Positions 7,804-18,120 of a DNA stretch of 64,000 bases are shown here, piece by piece. Source of the DNA: Clostridia bacterium (GTDB lineage Bacteria > Bacillota > Clostridia > Peptostreptococcales > Anaerovoracaceae). Below the pieces are notes generated by a model. The model saw only the letters and a list, made by a program, of their open reading frames with translations, made no database searches and was not told where the DNA came from. Numbering within the stretch: position 1 is the stretch's first letter; the number at the start of each line of letters is the position of its first letter. The translations under genes were made by a program, and so were the position numbers. Location of the stretch: contig JAUNMH010000001.1 in the NCBI GenBank assembly GCA_030537495.1, forward strand, positions 162,096 to 226,095. Direction: 5' to 3'.

Positions 7804-9534
7804 CTATTTTTCCTTATTCACAATTTCAATTGCATTAGAAATAGCATCTTCAACAGACATTTCCTGCTTGTCTGCATCTCTTCTAAGTTTGTATTCAACC
7901 TTGCCTTCTCCTGCAAACTTACCTACTGTAATTCTTACAGGGATTCCAAGAAGGTCAGCATCCTTGAATTTAACTCCAGGTCTTTCCTTTCTGTCATCAA
8001 GAAGCACTTCTACTCCAGCCTTCTGAAGTTCAGTATAAATTCTTTCTGCAACTTCTGCTTGAACTTCATCGTCAGGCTTAACAAGAGTAATGATTACATG
8101 ATATGGAGCTACTGACATAGGCCAGATAATTCCATTTTCATCGTGGTGCTGTTCAACTACAGCAGCTAGAGTTCTTGTAACTCCGATACCGTAGCAGCCC
8201 ATTACAATTGGATGATCCTTCTGGTTTTCATCCTTGTACATTGCTCCCATGGATTCAGAATACTTAGTTCCAAGTTTGAATACCTGTCCTACTTCGATAC
8301 CTCTTGCATGCTTTACAGGTGCGCCACAAACAGGACATGGGTCTCCTTCTTTAAGAACCTTAAGGTCGGTAACGATATCACCGGTATAATCTCTTCCATA
8401 GTTTACATTAATAGCATGGTAATCTTCTTTGTTTCCGCCTGCGCACATATTCTTAAGTCCAGGTAACTCACTGTCTACAACGATAGTGCAGTCGTGAAGT
8501 CCGCAAGGACCAGTAAATCCACCAACGCAACCTGTTACAGCACCCATCTTTGCTTCATCAGCAAATTCAATTGAGTGTTCAGGAATGTTCAGAGCATTAA
8601 CTAGCTTAATCATATTAAGATCTCTATCACCTCTTACAAAGGCTGCAACATATCCATTCTCTTTTCCATCGTTATCATAGGTTACGAAAAGAAGGGCCTT
8701 AATTGTCTGAGTTTTATCGATGTTAAGGAATCCTGCAACCTCTTCAATAGTCTTAGTTCCAGGTGTGTTTACAAGTTCCATTGGAAGTTCAGCTACATCA
8801 GTCTGAGGTTCAGCATCGACACATTCCGCTCTTTCAGTTGTTGCTGCCATAGAGCATTTTTCACAGTATGCGATTTCACTTTCACCAACTTCTGAAATTG
8901 CGGTAAACTCATGAGAGTTGCTTCCTCCAATAGCACCAGTGTCCGCTTCAACAGGTCTGCATTCTAATCCGCATCTCTTGAAAATTCTATCATACGCATC
9001 GTACATAGTCTGATAGCTTTCATCCAGTCCTTCATAGTCTCTGTCAAATGAGTACGCATCCTTCATGATGAACTCTCTGCTTCTCATAAGACCAAATCTA
9101 GGTCTGGCTTCGTCTCTGTACTTAGTCTGAATCTGGTAAAGATTCATTGGAAGCTGTCTGTATGAGGAAACATCATTTCTGATAATGTCTGTAAAAATTT
9201 CCTCGTGTGTAGGTCCAAGACAGAAGTCTCTGCCATTTCTGTCCTTAAGTCTCCAAAGTTCAGGTCCGTAAGCGAACCATCTTCCTGATTCCTGCCATAA
9301 TTCAGCAGGCTGAACAGCTGACATGTGAATTTCCTGTGCTCCACTTCCGTCCATTTCCTGTCTGATTATTTCTTCAATCTTTCTTACAGATCTCCAGCCC
9401 ATAGGCATGAATCCATAGACACCGGAAACCAGTTTTCTGATCATTCCGGTTCTCAACAGTAAAATATGACTTGGAATTTCCGCTTCATTTGGAACTTCTC
9501 TCAATGTCTTAATGTGCATTTTAGATAATCTCAT
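7804..9534 (-). CDS. proS: Prolyl-tRNA synthetase, bacterial type with editing domain
   Basis: 576 residues, the usual length for bacterial ProRS. Class II motif 2 (TKYRDEARPRFGLMRSREFIMKDAYSF) and motif 3 (GCYGIGVTRTLAAVVEQHHDENG) are clear, with an inserted YbaK-like editing domain at about residues 235-400 containing KTQTIKALLF and FVRGDRDLN, and a C-terminal anticodon-binding domain. It starts MRLSKMHIKTLREVP. It lies between ispDF and the TRIC-like gene. Confidence 0.96.
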   Translation of the reverse strand: MRLSKMHIKTLREVPNEAEIPSHILLLRTGMIRKLVSGVYGFMPMGWRSVRKIEEIIRQEMDGSGAQEIHMSAVQPAELWQESGRWFAYGPELWRLKDRNGRDFCLGPTHEEIFTDIIRNDVSSYRQLPMNLYQIQTKYRDEARPRFGLMRSREFIMKDAYSFDRDYEGLDESYQTMYDAYDRIFKRCGLECRPVEADTGAIGGSNSHEFTAISEVGESEIAYCEKCSMAATTERAECVDAEPQTDVAELPMELVNTPGTKTIEEVAGFLNIDKTQTIKALLFVTYDNDGKENGYVAAFVRGDRDLNMIKLVNALNIPEHSIEFADEAKMGAVTGCVGGFTGPCGLHDCTIVVDSELPGLKNMCAGGNKEDYHAINVNYGRDYTGDIVTDLKVLKEGDPCPVCGAPVKHARGIEVGQVFKLGTKYSESMGAMYKDENQKDHPIVMGCYGIGVTRTLAAVVEQHHDENGIIWPMSVAPYHVIITLVKPDDEVQAEVAERIYTELQKAGVEVLLDDRKERPGVKFKDADLLGIPVRITVGKFAGEGKVEYKLRRDADKQEMSVEDAISNAIEIVNKEK

Positions 9535-9569
9535 TTATGCTAAATCTCCTTATATAAAATTTATTTAAT

Positions 9570-10709
9570 TTACTTATTTAATATGCAAACAGCCTCTGCG
9601 GCAATACCTTCGCCTCTTCCTGTAAAACCAAGCTTTTCAGTCGTTGTGGCTTTGATACTGATTCGCTCAATTTCTACGTCTAAAGCTTCGGCAATGCCAG
9701 CTCTCATTTCGTCAATAAATCCGGCCAGTTTCGGCTTTTGACATATAACCGTGACGTCTGCATTCCCAAGGCTGTAACCTTTGGCAGTCAAAACCTCCAT
9801 AACTTGCCTCAAGAGCACCATGCTAGATATTCCTTTATAACTGTCATCATTATCTGGGAATATTTTTCCTATGTCGCCAAGAGCAGCTGCTCCAAGCATC
9901 GCGTCCATCAAAGCGTGAACTAAAACATCTGCATCTGAGTGTCCTAAAAGTCCTTTTTCATAAGGAATTTCAACTCCGCCCAAAATCAGTTTTCGATCTT
10001 CTATAAGCTGATGAACATCGAACCCTGTGCCAATTCTATTCTCCACAGTTAAATCCTCTGGTGTCGTAATTTTTATGTTAGTGTTCTCACCTGGAATTAT
10101 AGCAACTTGCTTGCCCATATGCTCCACAAGGCTTGCATCGTCTGTACCATAAAAGTTATCGTCAAAGGCTTTTCTAAAAGCTTCAGTTATAACCCCCAGT
10201 TCAAACCCCTGAGGTGTCTGAACACACCACAATTTACTACGATCCAAGGTTCCATCCTCTTCATGGCGAATTGTATCCTTAGGTGGCACTGCTGGAATCA
10301 CTGCCCCTATTTCGGAAGCTCTGCTGATTATGTTTTCTATGAGAGTTTTACTAACATATGGTCTCACTCCATCGTGAATCAGCACGACATCATCAGCATT
10401 TCCGCCACGATTCTTTATTAGGTTAATTGCACGATGAACGGAATCCTGGCGCTCAGCTCCTCCAATAGTAATGGAAAGTCTGCCCTGTGCAATTAATCCA
10501 GCAAAAATCATCTCGCAGTATCCAAACCACGAGTCAGATGCTACGAGAATGATCTCATCCACCATGTCGGTTTCCATGAATCGGTCCACTGTATGTTCCA
10601 GTATAGTTTTTCCCTTATTTACTATATATTGTTTCGGTATCGGCGCTCCCATCCTCGTTCCAGAGCCTGCGGCGCTGATTATCGCATACACTTTCTTGTT
10701 TTCTATCAT
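9570..10709 (-). CDS. ispDF: Bifunctional MEP-pathway enzyme IspD-IspF
   Basis: 379-residue fusion. Residues 1 to about 225 are the IspD cytidylyltransferase ([40 protein letters not shown]). Residues from about 230 are IspF, the cyclodiphosphate synthase ([34 protein letters not shown] with zinc ligands Asp/His/His, and [15 protein letters not shown]). These catalyse the third and fifth steps of non-mevalonate isoprenoid synthesis. IspE, the step in between, is encoded 30 kb away in this window. Confidence 0.95.
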   Translation of the reverse strand: MIENKKVYAIISAAGSGTRMGAPIPKQYIVNKGKTILEHTVDRFMETDMVDEIILVASDSWFGYCEMIFAGLIAQGRLSITIGGAERQDSVHRAINLIKNRGGNADDVVLIHDGVRPYVSKTLIENIISRASEIGAVIPAVPPKDTIRHEEDGTLDRSKLWCVQTPQGFELGVITEAFRKAFDDNFYGTDDASLVEHMGKQVAIIPGENTNIKITTPEDLTVENRIGTGFDVHQLIEDRKLILGGVEIPYEKGLLGHSDADVLVHALMDAMLGAAALGDIGKIFPDNDDSYKGISSMVLLRQVMEVLTAKGYSLGNADVTVICQKPKLAGFIDEMRAGIAEALDVEIERISIKATTTEKLGFTGRGEGIAAEAVCILNK

Positions 10710-10750
10710 TTCAAATAAATAATCTTAAATTTGTCTTATCAATAATTCTG

Positions 10751-11869
10751 CTAATTCATTTTCAGCCTTCCGAATATCATTCTTCCCGCTGATGTCTGTA
10801 AAACACTTGTAACTCTTATGCCCGTAGTCTTGCCAATCATCTTGCGACCATCTTCAACTACAATCATTGTACCATCGTCGAGATATGCAACCGCCTGATT
10901 GTCATCCTTTCCTTGTTTTACAAGAGTTACAGTCATTTCTTCTCCTGGAATTACAACCGGCTTCAATGTGTTTGCAAGCTCATTAATGTTAAGCACGTCG
11001 ACCCCATTAATAGATGCAACTTTATTAAGATTGAAATCGTTAGTTACAACCTTGCCATTCATAAGCTGTGCCAGCTTAAGTAGCTTAACATCAACTTCCG
11101 GTATTCCTTTTAAAGATTTTTCATTGTCAGTGTTATAAATTTCTAAACCATAGTCTTCCTGCATTTTATTAAGAATGTCTAACCCTCTGCGACCTCTGGT
11201 TCTCTTCAGTGAGTCGGAAGAGTCTGCGATGTGTCTAAGTTCAACCAAAACAAATTCAGGAATAACAATTGGTCCTTCCAAAAATCCTGTTTTCAAAATT
11301 TCTGAAATTCTTCCATCGATTATGACGCTAGTGTCCAAAATCTTAGGAATGCTCTCTCCTTTTTTTCTACCTTTGATCAGATGGTTGTCCTGCTGATTTG
11401 CGCTTCTTTTGCTAGCTGAAATAAGAGAAATAATTTCCTTTCCTTTCTTGGTTGCAACAACAACGCCTAAGTATCCGAATATTAAATAGGTGAGTATATT
11501 CGCAAATGTGTAAATGTATAGATTGTGAATTGCCGCATATATCTGTGATACAAGCAGTGCAATTAACAGACCTGTTATTAGACCAACAACACCGCTGATC
11601 AAATCATTGGCGGATATTCCTCTTAAATCATTGTCGATATCTTCGGCAACCTTAGCACTCTGCCTTGTAACTGCGGGCAACATTCTGAAGAAAATAATTC
11701 CAAAAATAATAGCGAAAGTAATAGCTGCGCCTAGTTCTCCCCATGGTCCTAGTGCGACGCTTAGGTCGTGCCCACTTTCAGCAAGTATAAAATCCAAACC
11801 TTTGAATATTCCAAATCCCAGAAACGCTCCCAATAACGTAAAAATGGTTTTTGCAAATTTCTTTATCAT
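10751..11869 (-). CDS. Membrane-anchored PIN/TRAM domain protein (YacL-like)
   Basis: 372 residues. The N-terminal half holds about four transmembrane segments, then a PIN nuclease-like domain starting KILDTSVIIDGRISEIL with further acidic residues near RGRRGLDIL and VVTNDFNLNKVASINGV, then a C-terminal TRAM RNA-binding domain (GEEMTVTLVKQGKDDNQAVAYLDDGTMIVVE). This is the YacL architecture of Bacillus, found next to ispD and radA. Enzymatic activity on RNA is inferred from the domain only. Confidence 0.9.
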   Translation of the reverse strand: MIKKFAKTIFTLLGAFLGFGIFKGLDFILAESGHDLSVALGPWGELGAAITFAIIFGIIFFRMLPAVTRQSAKVAEDIDNDLRGISANDLISGVVGLITGLLIALLVSQIYAAIHNLYIYTFANILTYLIFGYLGVVVATKKGKEIISLISASKRSANQQDNHLIKGRKKGESIPKILDTSVIIDGRISEILKTGFLEGPIVIPEFVLVELRHIADSSDSLKRTRGRRGLDILNKMQEDYGLEIYNTDNEKSLKGIPEVDVKLLKLAQLMNGKVVTNDFNLNKVASINGVDVLNINELANTLKPVVIPGEEMTVTLVKQGKDDNQAVAYLDDGTMIVVEDGRKMIGKTTGIRVTSVLQTSAGRMIFGRLKMN

Positions 11870-11941
11870 TTCTAAATTCCTCCTTTCTCCCCTTGATTAT
11901 ACTTTTTAAGATTAATGATGAAAAAGTATAATTATGCGAAG

Positions 11942-12418
11942 TTAATAAACTGCCTCCTCTACCAGGCGTTTTACTTCTTCTAGTTCCTTTCCACCGGCTA
12001 GAACAAGCTCACTTTCAAGAATCTGTCTTGCACTTGTCAGTATCTTCTTCTCACCGGCTGATAACGGCTTCTCATGGTTGCTTCTCATAAGATTTCGAAC
12101 AACTTCAGCTACAGCCAAAACATTTCCACTCTTCAGTTTTTCCGCATTTTCCCTTTGTCTACGGTTCCAGTTAGAAGGCATAGCAGTACTCTCCGCCCTC
12201 AAAACATCAAAAACTGGTGGAATATCTTCCTTGTCAATTATGGGTCTGATTCCGACATCATCACATCTGTCTACAGGAATCATAACTTCCATATCTCCAT
12301 AGGACAGTTTCAGCACAAAGTATTTTTTCGTTTCACCCAATATATCTTTTTCGCATGTAGATGCAATAATTCCTGCACCATGCATTGGGTATAAAATCTT
12401 ATCACCATTAGAAAACAT
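11942..12418 (-). CDS. CarD-family transcription factor (CdnL-like)
   Basis: 158 residues from MFSNGDKILYPMHGAG. The N-terminal RNA-polymerase-interacting Tudor-like domain (DKILYPMHGAGII..YFVLKLSYGDMEVMIPVDR) and the helical DNA-binding domain (MPSNWNRRQRENAEKLKSG) match the CarD/CdnL family, which stabilises open promoter complexes. The start at 12418 is chosen because the family begins there and AAGTGGGGG lies eight bases upstream; the longer ORF to 12466 is spurious. First gene of the leftward housekeeping block. Confidence 0.9.
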   Translation of the reverse strand: MFSNGDKILYPMHGAGIIASTCEKDILGETKKYFVLKLSYGDMEVMIPVDRCDDVGIRPIIDKEDIPPVFDVLRAESTAMPSNWNRRQRENAEKLKSGNVLAVAEVVRNLMRSNHEKPLSAGEKKILTSARQILESELVLAGGKELEEVKRLVEEAVY

Positions 12419-12615
12419 TATAAAAACCCCCACTTTATCATCATACCTATTTCTAGTATAATTCAATCGTTTAACTTCGTCAAGGGACGCAAGTGTATGA
12501 AATTGCTTTATAGTAGGGTTTTAATGTGGTAAAATATACAATAAATTCATACAACCTACACAAGTAAATAATACAATACTACTATGATGATAATATGACA
12601 AAGGAGACAATTTTT

Positions 12616-13293
12616 ATGTACAAACTGTTAATAGTCGATGACGAACCAAAAATCAGAGAGGTCATCAAGGAATACGCTGAATTTAACGGATACGAGGTTG
12701 ACGAAGCTGATAACGGCATGACAGCTGTCGGCCTATGCAAGCTTAACAAGTACGATCTTGTTATTCTCGATATTATGATGCCAAAACTTGACGGATATTC
12801 CGCATGTAAGGAAATCAAGAAAAATCAAGACGTCCCTATTATTATGCTTTCTGCAAGAGGTGAGGAATATGACAAGCTCTTTGGGTTCGAACTGGGAATC
12901 GATGACTACATCGTAAAACCTTTCAGCCCTAAAGAACTTATGGCTCGTATTAACGCTGTCCTAACTCGCAGAAATGCAGGCAAGCAGGATACTAGCGATG
13001 TACTGAAGTTCGGTGGTTTGGAAATCAATATTCCCGCAAGAACTGTTTCTGTTGATGGAGTGAGAACAGAACTTACACCAAAAGAATACGATTTGCTATT
13101 CTATCTAATTAAGAATAAGAATATTGCTCTATCCAGAGAAAAACTTCTTTCTGACATCTGGGGCTTCGACTTCCTAGGCGATGACAGAACAATCGACACT
13201 CACATCAAGAATCTAAGAAACAACCTTGGTCCTTACCGCGACTACATCGTTACACTCAGAGGGGTAGGTTATAAATTTGAATGCGAAGACTAA
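12616..13293 (+). CDS. OmpR/PhoB-family response regulator
   Basis: 225 residues from MYKLLIVDDEP. The receiver domain shows the acidic pair of VDDEP, phosphoacceptor Asp in LVILDIMMPKLDG, and the conserved Lys in YIVKPFSPKE; the winged-helix effector domain ends IDTHIKNLRNNLGPYRDYIVTLRGVGYKFE. The start follows AAAGGAGA by eight bases; an in-frame ATG at 12595 precedes that site and is rejected. It overlaps the cognate kinase gene by 17 bases. The target genes are not evident from the sequence. Confidence 0.93.
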   Translation: MYKLLIVDDEPKIREVIKEYAEFNGYEVDEADNGMTAVGLCKLNKYDLVILDIMMPKLDGYSACKEIKKNQDVPIIMLSARGEEYDKLFGFELGIDDYIVKPFSPKELMARINAVLTRRNAGKQDTSDVLKFGGLEINIPARTVSVDGVRTELTPKEYDLLFYLIKNKNIALSREKLLSDIWGFDFLGDDRTIDTHIKNLRNNLGPYRDYIVTLRGVGYKFECED

Positions 13294-14803
13294 GTCAAAA
13301 TTTAAAAGCATAAGGTTTAAGTTGCTTGCATATTTCGTTGCCTTTTCCATGCTGATTGTCCTCATCATTTATGGGCTTCAAGTACTGTTCCTAAACTACT
13401 ATTTTGCGCAGATGAAAGTTGCAGAAACTAGGAAAATTGCCAATCAAGTTGTAGACACTTATGAGAAAGTAGGCGGCGATCTGTCCAAGCTAACAAAGAC
13501 TATGGATTTTCTCAGTGCTACAGGTGATGACATATATATGCGCATAGAAACCCTCGGCGGAGAAGCTATAGTGGCGCCTTACGGCGATAGCTACGTTATT
13601 CCTAAATATGAAACCAGTATTTCTGATGCACGGGAAAGCCTCCGTCGAAGTGCCAAGAATTTCGCCTCGCGAGTCACTGCAGATTCAGGGTCTCCCTCAT
13701 CAGAGGGCCGAATTCTAACCTATGCCTGCTTCCTTGATCGAGAGCTTGTTTCACCAGAGGTTGCATCATCACTAGGAAGGAACGGGCTGAAAAGTTGGGA
13801 TTCTTCCAGCTACGTACTATACATTTTAACGTCGGTTCGCCCTGCTACATCTACGGTTTCAATTTTGCGTGACCAGTTTATTTACGTTTCAATAATTGCA
13901 ATGTTGCTATCCTTCGTTATTTCGCTGTATTTCTCAAAGAGAATTTCGAGACCTCTGAAATCAATTACAAGGTCTGCGGCGGAAATGGGAAAAGGAAACT
14001 ATGGTGTGCAATTTGAAAGATGCAATTACACCGAGATTAACGAACTAGCTGATACTCTTACCCGCGCTTCCCACGAGCTAGAGAAGACAGAAATGTATCA
14101 GAAGGATTTAGTTGCAAATGTATCTCATGACCTTAGAACGCCGTTAACAATGATCAAGTCCTATGCCGAAATGATAAGAGACCTATCTGGTGACATTCCT
14201 GAAAAGAGAGAGGCTCACTTAGCAGTTATCATTGATGAAACAGATAGACTTAATACCTTGGTTACCGATATGCTTAATCTACGCCATATGCAGAATAAGA
14301 CCATCTCCATTGAGCGAACTTACTTCGACCTTAAAGAAGCTACACTTTCCATTCTTGCATCTTTCGATATAAGATGTCAGCAGGAAGGATACAATCTTAT
14401 CTTTAACTGCAAGGAAAAGGATGCTGTAATAATTTACGGCGATGAGTCAAAAATTAAACAGGTTATTGCAAACCTCGTTGGCAATGCCTTTAAGTTCTGT
14501 GGCGAGGATAAGAAAATCATCGTCAATATTAAGCGCATTGGAAAGAAGGTTCGTTGTGAGGTCCGTGACAACGGCGCCGGTATCGCTCCCGATGAAGTGG
14601 ATCATGTATGGGAGAGATACTACAAATCAAGTTCCAACCTAGTCAGACCTGTTGAGGGCAGTGGCCTAGGACTTTCCATAGTAAAGGAAATTCTAACCTT
14701 ACATAAGGCACAATACGGCGTAACAAGTAAGGTAGGTAAAGGCACAACCTTCTGGTTTGAAATGGATCTAGTTAGGAGCAAAGGTGCAATTACTCGCCCC
14801 TAA
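13277..14803 (+). CDS. Sensor histidine kinase, HAMP-type
   Basis: About 508 residues from a TTG start inside the end of the regulator gene. Transmembrane segment one is at roughly residues 15-36, an extracytoplasmic sensor of about 165 residues follows, then transmembrane two, HAMP (SKRISRPLKSITRSAAEMGKG), a HisKA box with the phosphorylated His in NVSHDLRTPLTMIKSYAEM (about residue 285) and an ATPase domain with N, G1 and G2 boxes (NLVGNAFKF, VRDNGAGIAPDE, GSGLGLSIVKEIL). The exact start is uncertain. The 3' end overlaps the convergent radA by 14 bases. Confidence 0.9.
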   Translation: MNAKTKSKFKSIRFKLLAYFVAFSMLIVLIIYGLQVLFLNYYFAQMKVAETRKIANQVVDTYEKVGGDLSKLTKTMDFLSATGDDIYMRIETLGGEAIVAPYGDSYVIPKYETSISDARESLRRSAKNFASRVTADSGSPSSEGRILTYACFLDRELVSPEVASSLGRNGLKSWDSSSYVLYILTSVRPATSTVSILRDQFIYVSIIAMLLSFVISLYFSKRISRPLKSITRSAAEMGKGNYGVQFERCNYTEINELADTLTRASHELEKTEMYQKDLVANVSHDLRTPLTMIKSYAEMIRDLSGDIPEKREAHLAVIIDETDRLNTLVTDMLNLRHMQNKTISIERTYFDLKEATLSILASFDIRCQQEGYNLIFNCKEKDAVIIYGDESKIKQVIANLVGNAFKFCGEDKKIIVNIKRIGKKVRCEVRDNGAGIAPDEVDHVWERYYKSSSNLVRPVEGSGLGLSIVKEILTLHKAQYGVTSKVGKGTTFWFEMDLVRSKGAITRP

Positions 14804-16178
14804 AAGCTTCTATCGCATCATAAATATTTCTGACCGGAACTATCCGGCAGTTTGTACACTTTTCTCTTAGAAGATTTCTGTCGAGTCTGTCAGCACTCTT
14901 CTTTGGCATAATGATTTGTTCGTAGCCTAGGCGACTTGCCTCGGCTACGATTTTTTCTGCATTTTGAATATTTCGTAGCTCTCCAGTCAAGCCCACCTCA
15001 CCTATAGCTATAGTCCTCTTCAGGCAGACTACTCCTCTTACAGACGAATATACCGCTAAAATTACGCCTAGGTCTACAGCTGTGCTATCTGGCTTCAGTC
15101 CTCCAACAACATTTACATATATATCCTTATTAACCATGGTCATGCCGACCTTCTTCTCAAGAACGGCAAGTATCATGTTAAGTCTCTGATTATCAATTCC
15201 TACAGAAGTTCTTCTTGCAAATCCTGCATTCGCAGCCGCAGTAAGGGCTTGAATTTCAAAGAATACCGGTCTACTTCCTTCATACACGGCGGTTATTACC
15301 GACCCTTCCGCATTACCAGTTCCACTCTCGAGGAAGGTCTCAGAAAGATTCTGAATTCCCTTAAGCCCCTCTTCACACATCTGGAAAGCTCCAATTTCAC
15401 TAGTAGTTCCAAATCTATTCTTATAAGCTCGCAAGATTCTTAGATCGCTATCACGTTCTCCTGTAAAACTCAGCACACAATCAACTAGGTGCTCAACAAT
15501 TTTAGGACCCGCTAACTCTCCATTCTTTGTAACATGAGCGACTATGAAAATAGGAATATTTCTAGTCTTTCCCAATTTCATCAGCTGATTTCCCATATCC
15601 CTTACCTGTGATACACTTCCCGCAGCGGAGTCTAAAGTCTGAGTATACATAGTCTGAATGGAATCTATAATCAAAAACTTCGGTTTAAGATTGTCGCATA
15701 CATTTATAACGTTCTCCATATTTGTTTCCGCTAGAATATAGAGGTTATCGCTCACTTCCCCACAGACTCTGTCAGCACGCATTTTTACCTGTTCCTCTGA
15801 TTCTTCTCCAGAAACATATAGAACTGTACCTAGTGTTTTCGCCAAATTGGCTGCTGCCTGTATGATAATTGTGGATTTACCAATACCTGGTTCCCCCGAG
15901 ATCAATGTCAATGAGCCCTTGACAAGGCCACCTCCCAGCACCCTATTAAGCTCGCCTATACCTGTATCTATTCTCTCATAATCAGCGGATCCGACTTCCT
16001 TAAGCTTAGATGCCTTAGCCCCTACTGAAGATCTGCGTCTAGAGTCGTTCTCCGGTATGTCAATCACTTTTTCCTCTACTAACGTGTTCCACGCACCGCA
16101 AACGCACTGACCCTGCCAGCGTGGCGCCTCGTAGCCACATTCCTGACACACAAATACTGTTTTTGCTTTCTTAGCCAT
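14790..16178 (-). CDS. radA: DNA repair protein RadA
   Basis: 462 residues. N-terminal C4 zinc finger (CQECGYEAPRWQGQCVCGAW), a RecA-like ATPase with Walker A GEPGIGKST and the RadA-specific KNRFG motif (AYKNRFGTTSEIGAF), and a C-terminal Lon protease-like domain. RadA promotes branch migration during recombinational repair. In many Firmicutes it neighbours the cysE/cysS/PIN-TRAM block, as here. It is divergent from prfC, with 304 bases between them. Confidence 0.96.
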   Translation of the reverse strand: MAKKAKTVFVCQECGYEAPRWQGQCVCGAWNTLVEEKVIDIPENDSRRRSSVGAKASKLKEVGSADYERIDTGIGELNRVLGGGLVKGSLTLISGEPGIGKSTIIIQAAANLAKTLGTVLYVSGEESEEQVKMRADRVCGEVSDNLYILAETNMENVINVCDNLKPKFLIIDSIQTMYTQTLDSAAGSVSQVRDMGNQLMKLGKTRNIPIFIVAHVTKNGELAGPKIVEHLVDCVLSFTGERDSDLRILRAYKNRFGTTSEIGAFQMCEEGLKGIQNLSETFLESGTGNAEGSVITAVYEGSRPVFFEIQALTAAANAGFARRTSVGIDNQRLNMILAVLEKKVGMTMVNKDIYVNVVGGLKPDSTAVDLGVILAVYSSVRGVVCLKRTIAIGEVGLTGELRNIQNAEKIVAEASRLGYEQIIMPKKSADRLDRNLLREKCTNCRIVPVRNIYDAIEAFRGE

Positions 16179-16482
16179 GCTTCCTCCTCAAACGTTTGTT
16201 CTTGAATGTATTATATCAAACCTTGTCTCCCCTGTCTATGAGGAAACGCATAAAAACAAAAAAATACATACTATGGGGAAATTAGCGTAAAGTTTTCCAT
16301 GGCGTGCATCAAAAGTTTTCCATAGCTAATATCAATAAGAATGTTGCATTTCTGCCATTCTTGTTATAAAATATTTTGCCGTAGGTGCTTTTTCGCAAAA
16401 AAGCATCTACACACGAAAAAACTAATCAAAACCCATAAAACAAATAAGAATCAACATATAATCAAAAAAGAAAGGAATTTCT
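16179..16482 (+). promoter_or_regulatory. radA-prfC divergent intergenic region with leader hairpin
   Basis: 304 bases without a gene. Near 16275-16330 the motif AAAGTTTTCCAT occurs twice, 23 bases apart, framed by TTAGC and GCTAA. At about 16382-16410 a strong stem-loop pairs GTAGGTGCTTTTT with AAAAAAGCATCTAC around a CGC loop, downstream of a candidate -10 (TATAAA near 16366). It therefore lies in the prfC leader and could act as an early terminator or stability element. AAAGGAATTTCT precedes the prfC start. Confidence 0.55.
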
Positions 16483-18072
16483 ATGTCAAACGCGGATAAA
16501 ATAAATTCACGAAGAATATTCGGCATCATTTCCCATCCGGACGCAGGTAAGACAACTCTTACAGAAAAGCTTTTACTTCACGGTGGGGCAATTAGAGAAG
16601 CCGGCACAGTTAAAGCCAGAAGGAACGCCAAGTTCGCTACTTCTGACTGGATGGAAATCGAAAAACAGAGAGGTATCTCAGTTACTTCATCTGTAATGCA
16701 GTTTGAATACGACGATAAGGTAATTTCCATTATGGACACTCCGGGACATAACGACTTCGGAGAAGACACTTACAGAATTCTAACCTCTGTAGACAGCGCC
16801 GTAATGGTAATCGATGGGGCCAAGGGTATCGAGGCTCAGACAAGAAAGCTTTTTGCAGTATGCAGCATGAGAGGCATTCCGGTTTTCACATTTATCAATA
16901 AGCTAGATAGAGAAACAAGAGACGCCTTCGAACTAGTAGAAGAACTGGAAAACGTACTAGGTCTGCCGTCAGTGCCTGTTACATGGCCAATTGGAAGCGG
17001 AATGAATTTCCAAGGCGTTTACGACCTATTAAACAACGAAGTAATTTTATATAAGGCAGGACAGCCATCGGAAACAATTAAGCTTTCAGAAGAAGGAGTC
17101 TTTGGTCCAGAGCTGGAGGATTTGATCGCCAGCTACAACCTGTCTACATTAAGAGATGAAATCGAACTGATTCAGGGTGCGGGTAATGAATTCGATATGG
17201 ATGCAATTTCTCGCGGTAAATTATCACCTGTTTTCTTCGGTTCAGCCCTTGCGGACTTTGGAGTTACAGCATTCTTAGAGCACTTCTTAGATATGTCACC
17301 AGCTCCGGGACCGAGAAAAACCACTGAAGGTTTTGTTAACCCTACTGACGAGGAGTTCAGCGGATTCATCTTTAAGATTCAGGCGAACATGAACCCTGCG
17401 CACCGCGACCGACTGGCATTTTTCAGAATATGCTCCGGTACATTCCACAGAGGTATGACAGTTACTCTTTCACGTACAGGCAAGCAGATGAAAATCGCTC
17501 AGGCAACAGAGCTTATGGCCAACGCCAGAGAAAATGTGGAAACAGCCATCGCCGGCGATATCATCGGTATCTATGACACAGGCAACTACCAGATTGGTGA
17601 CACTTTGACTACAAATAAGCAGCCGCTGTTCTTTGAGCCGCTGCCAACGTTCCCACCAGAACTGTTTTGTTTGGTGACGCCGAAGAATACAATGAAGGCA
17701 AAGCACTTCCAGAAGGGTGTGGACCAGCTGGCTCAGGAAGGTGCAATTCAGGTTTACCGTAATGAATACAATGAGGTAGTTATCGGTGCTGTTGGTCAGT
17801 TGCAGTTTGAGGTTTTCGAATATAGATTGAAGAACGAATACAACTCAGATATCAGAATGGACCACCTGGACTTCAGCGTGGCAAGATGGGTTGACACAGA
17901 CGATATCGAAGCGGTGAAAAATACCCTGGACTCCAGAAGCATGCTGGTTTACGACCACTTCCAGAGACCGCTGATTCTATTTGCAAACCAGTTCACATTG
18001 AACTACTACATCGAGCGTCATCAGGACATCAAGCTTCTTGAGGCTCTGGACGTTAACAGCACTCTAGGCTAG
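16483..18072 (+). CDS. prfC: Peptide chain release factor 3
   Basis: 529-residue translational GTPase that recycles RF1/RF2 from the ribosome. The G domain has ISHPDAGKTTLTEKLLL (Walker A), the RF3 insertion ARRNAKFATSDWMEIEKQRGISVTSS, DTPGHNDFGEDTYRIL and FINKLDRETRD. Domains II and III extend to the C-terminus with LQFEVFEYRLKNEY. Length and motifs are typical. Preceded by a long leader with a stem-loop and followed by a DMT permease gene. Confidence 0.95.
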   Translation: MSNADKINSRRIFGIISHPDAGKTTLTEKLLLHGGAIREAGTVKARRNAKFATSDWMEIEKQRGISVTSSVMQFEYDDKVISIMDTPGHNDFGEDTYRILTSVDSAVMVIDGAKGIEAQTRKLFAVCSMRGIPVFTFINKLDRETRDAFELVEELENVLGLPSVPVTWPIGSGMNFQGVYDLLNNEVILYKAGQPSETIKLSEEGVFGPELEDLIASYNLSTLRDEIELIQGAGNEFDMDAISRGKLSPVFFGSALADFGVTAFLEHFLDMSPAPGPRKTTEGFVNPTDEEFSGFIFKIQANMNPAHRDRLAFFRICSGTFHRGMTVTLSRTGKQMKIAQATELMANARENVETAIAGDIIGIYDTGNYQIGDTLTTNKQPLFFEPLPTFPPELFCLVTPKNTMKAKHFQKGVDQLAQEGAIQVYRNEYNEVVIGAVGQLQFEVFEYRLKNEYNSDIRMDHLDFSVARWVDTDDIEAVKNTLDSRSMLVYDHFQRPLILFANQFTLNYYIERHQDIKLLEALDVNSTLG

Positions 18073-18120
18073 ACAAAATCAAAACCATCAAAACTACCAA
18101 ATCATTGAAAGAGGATTTAT

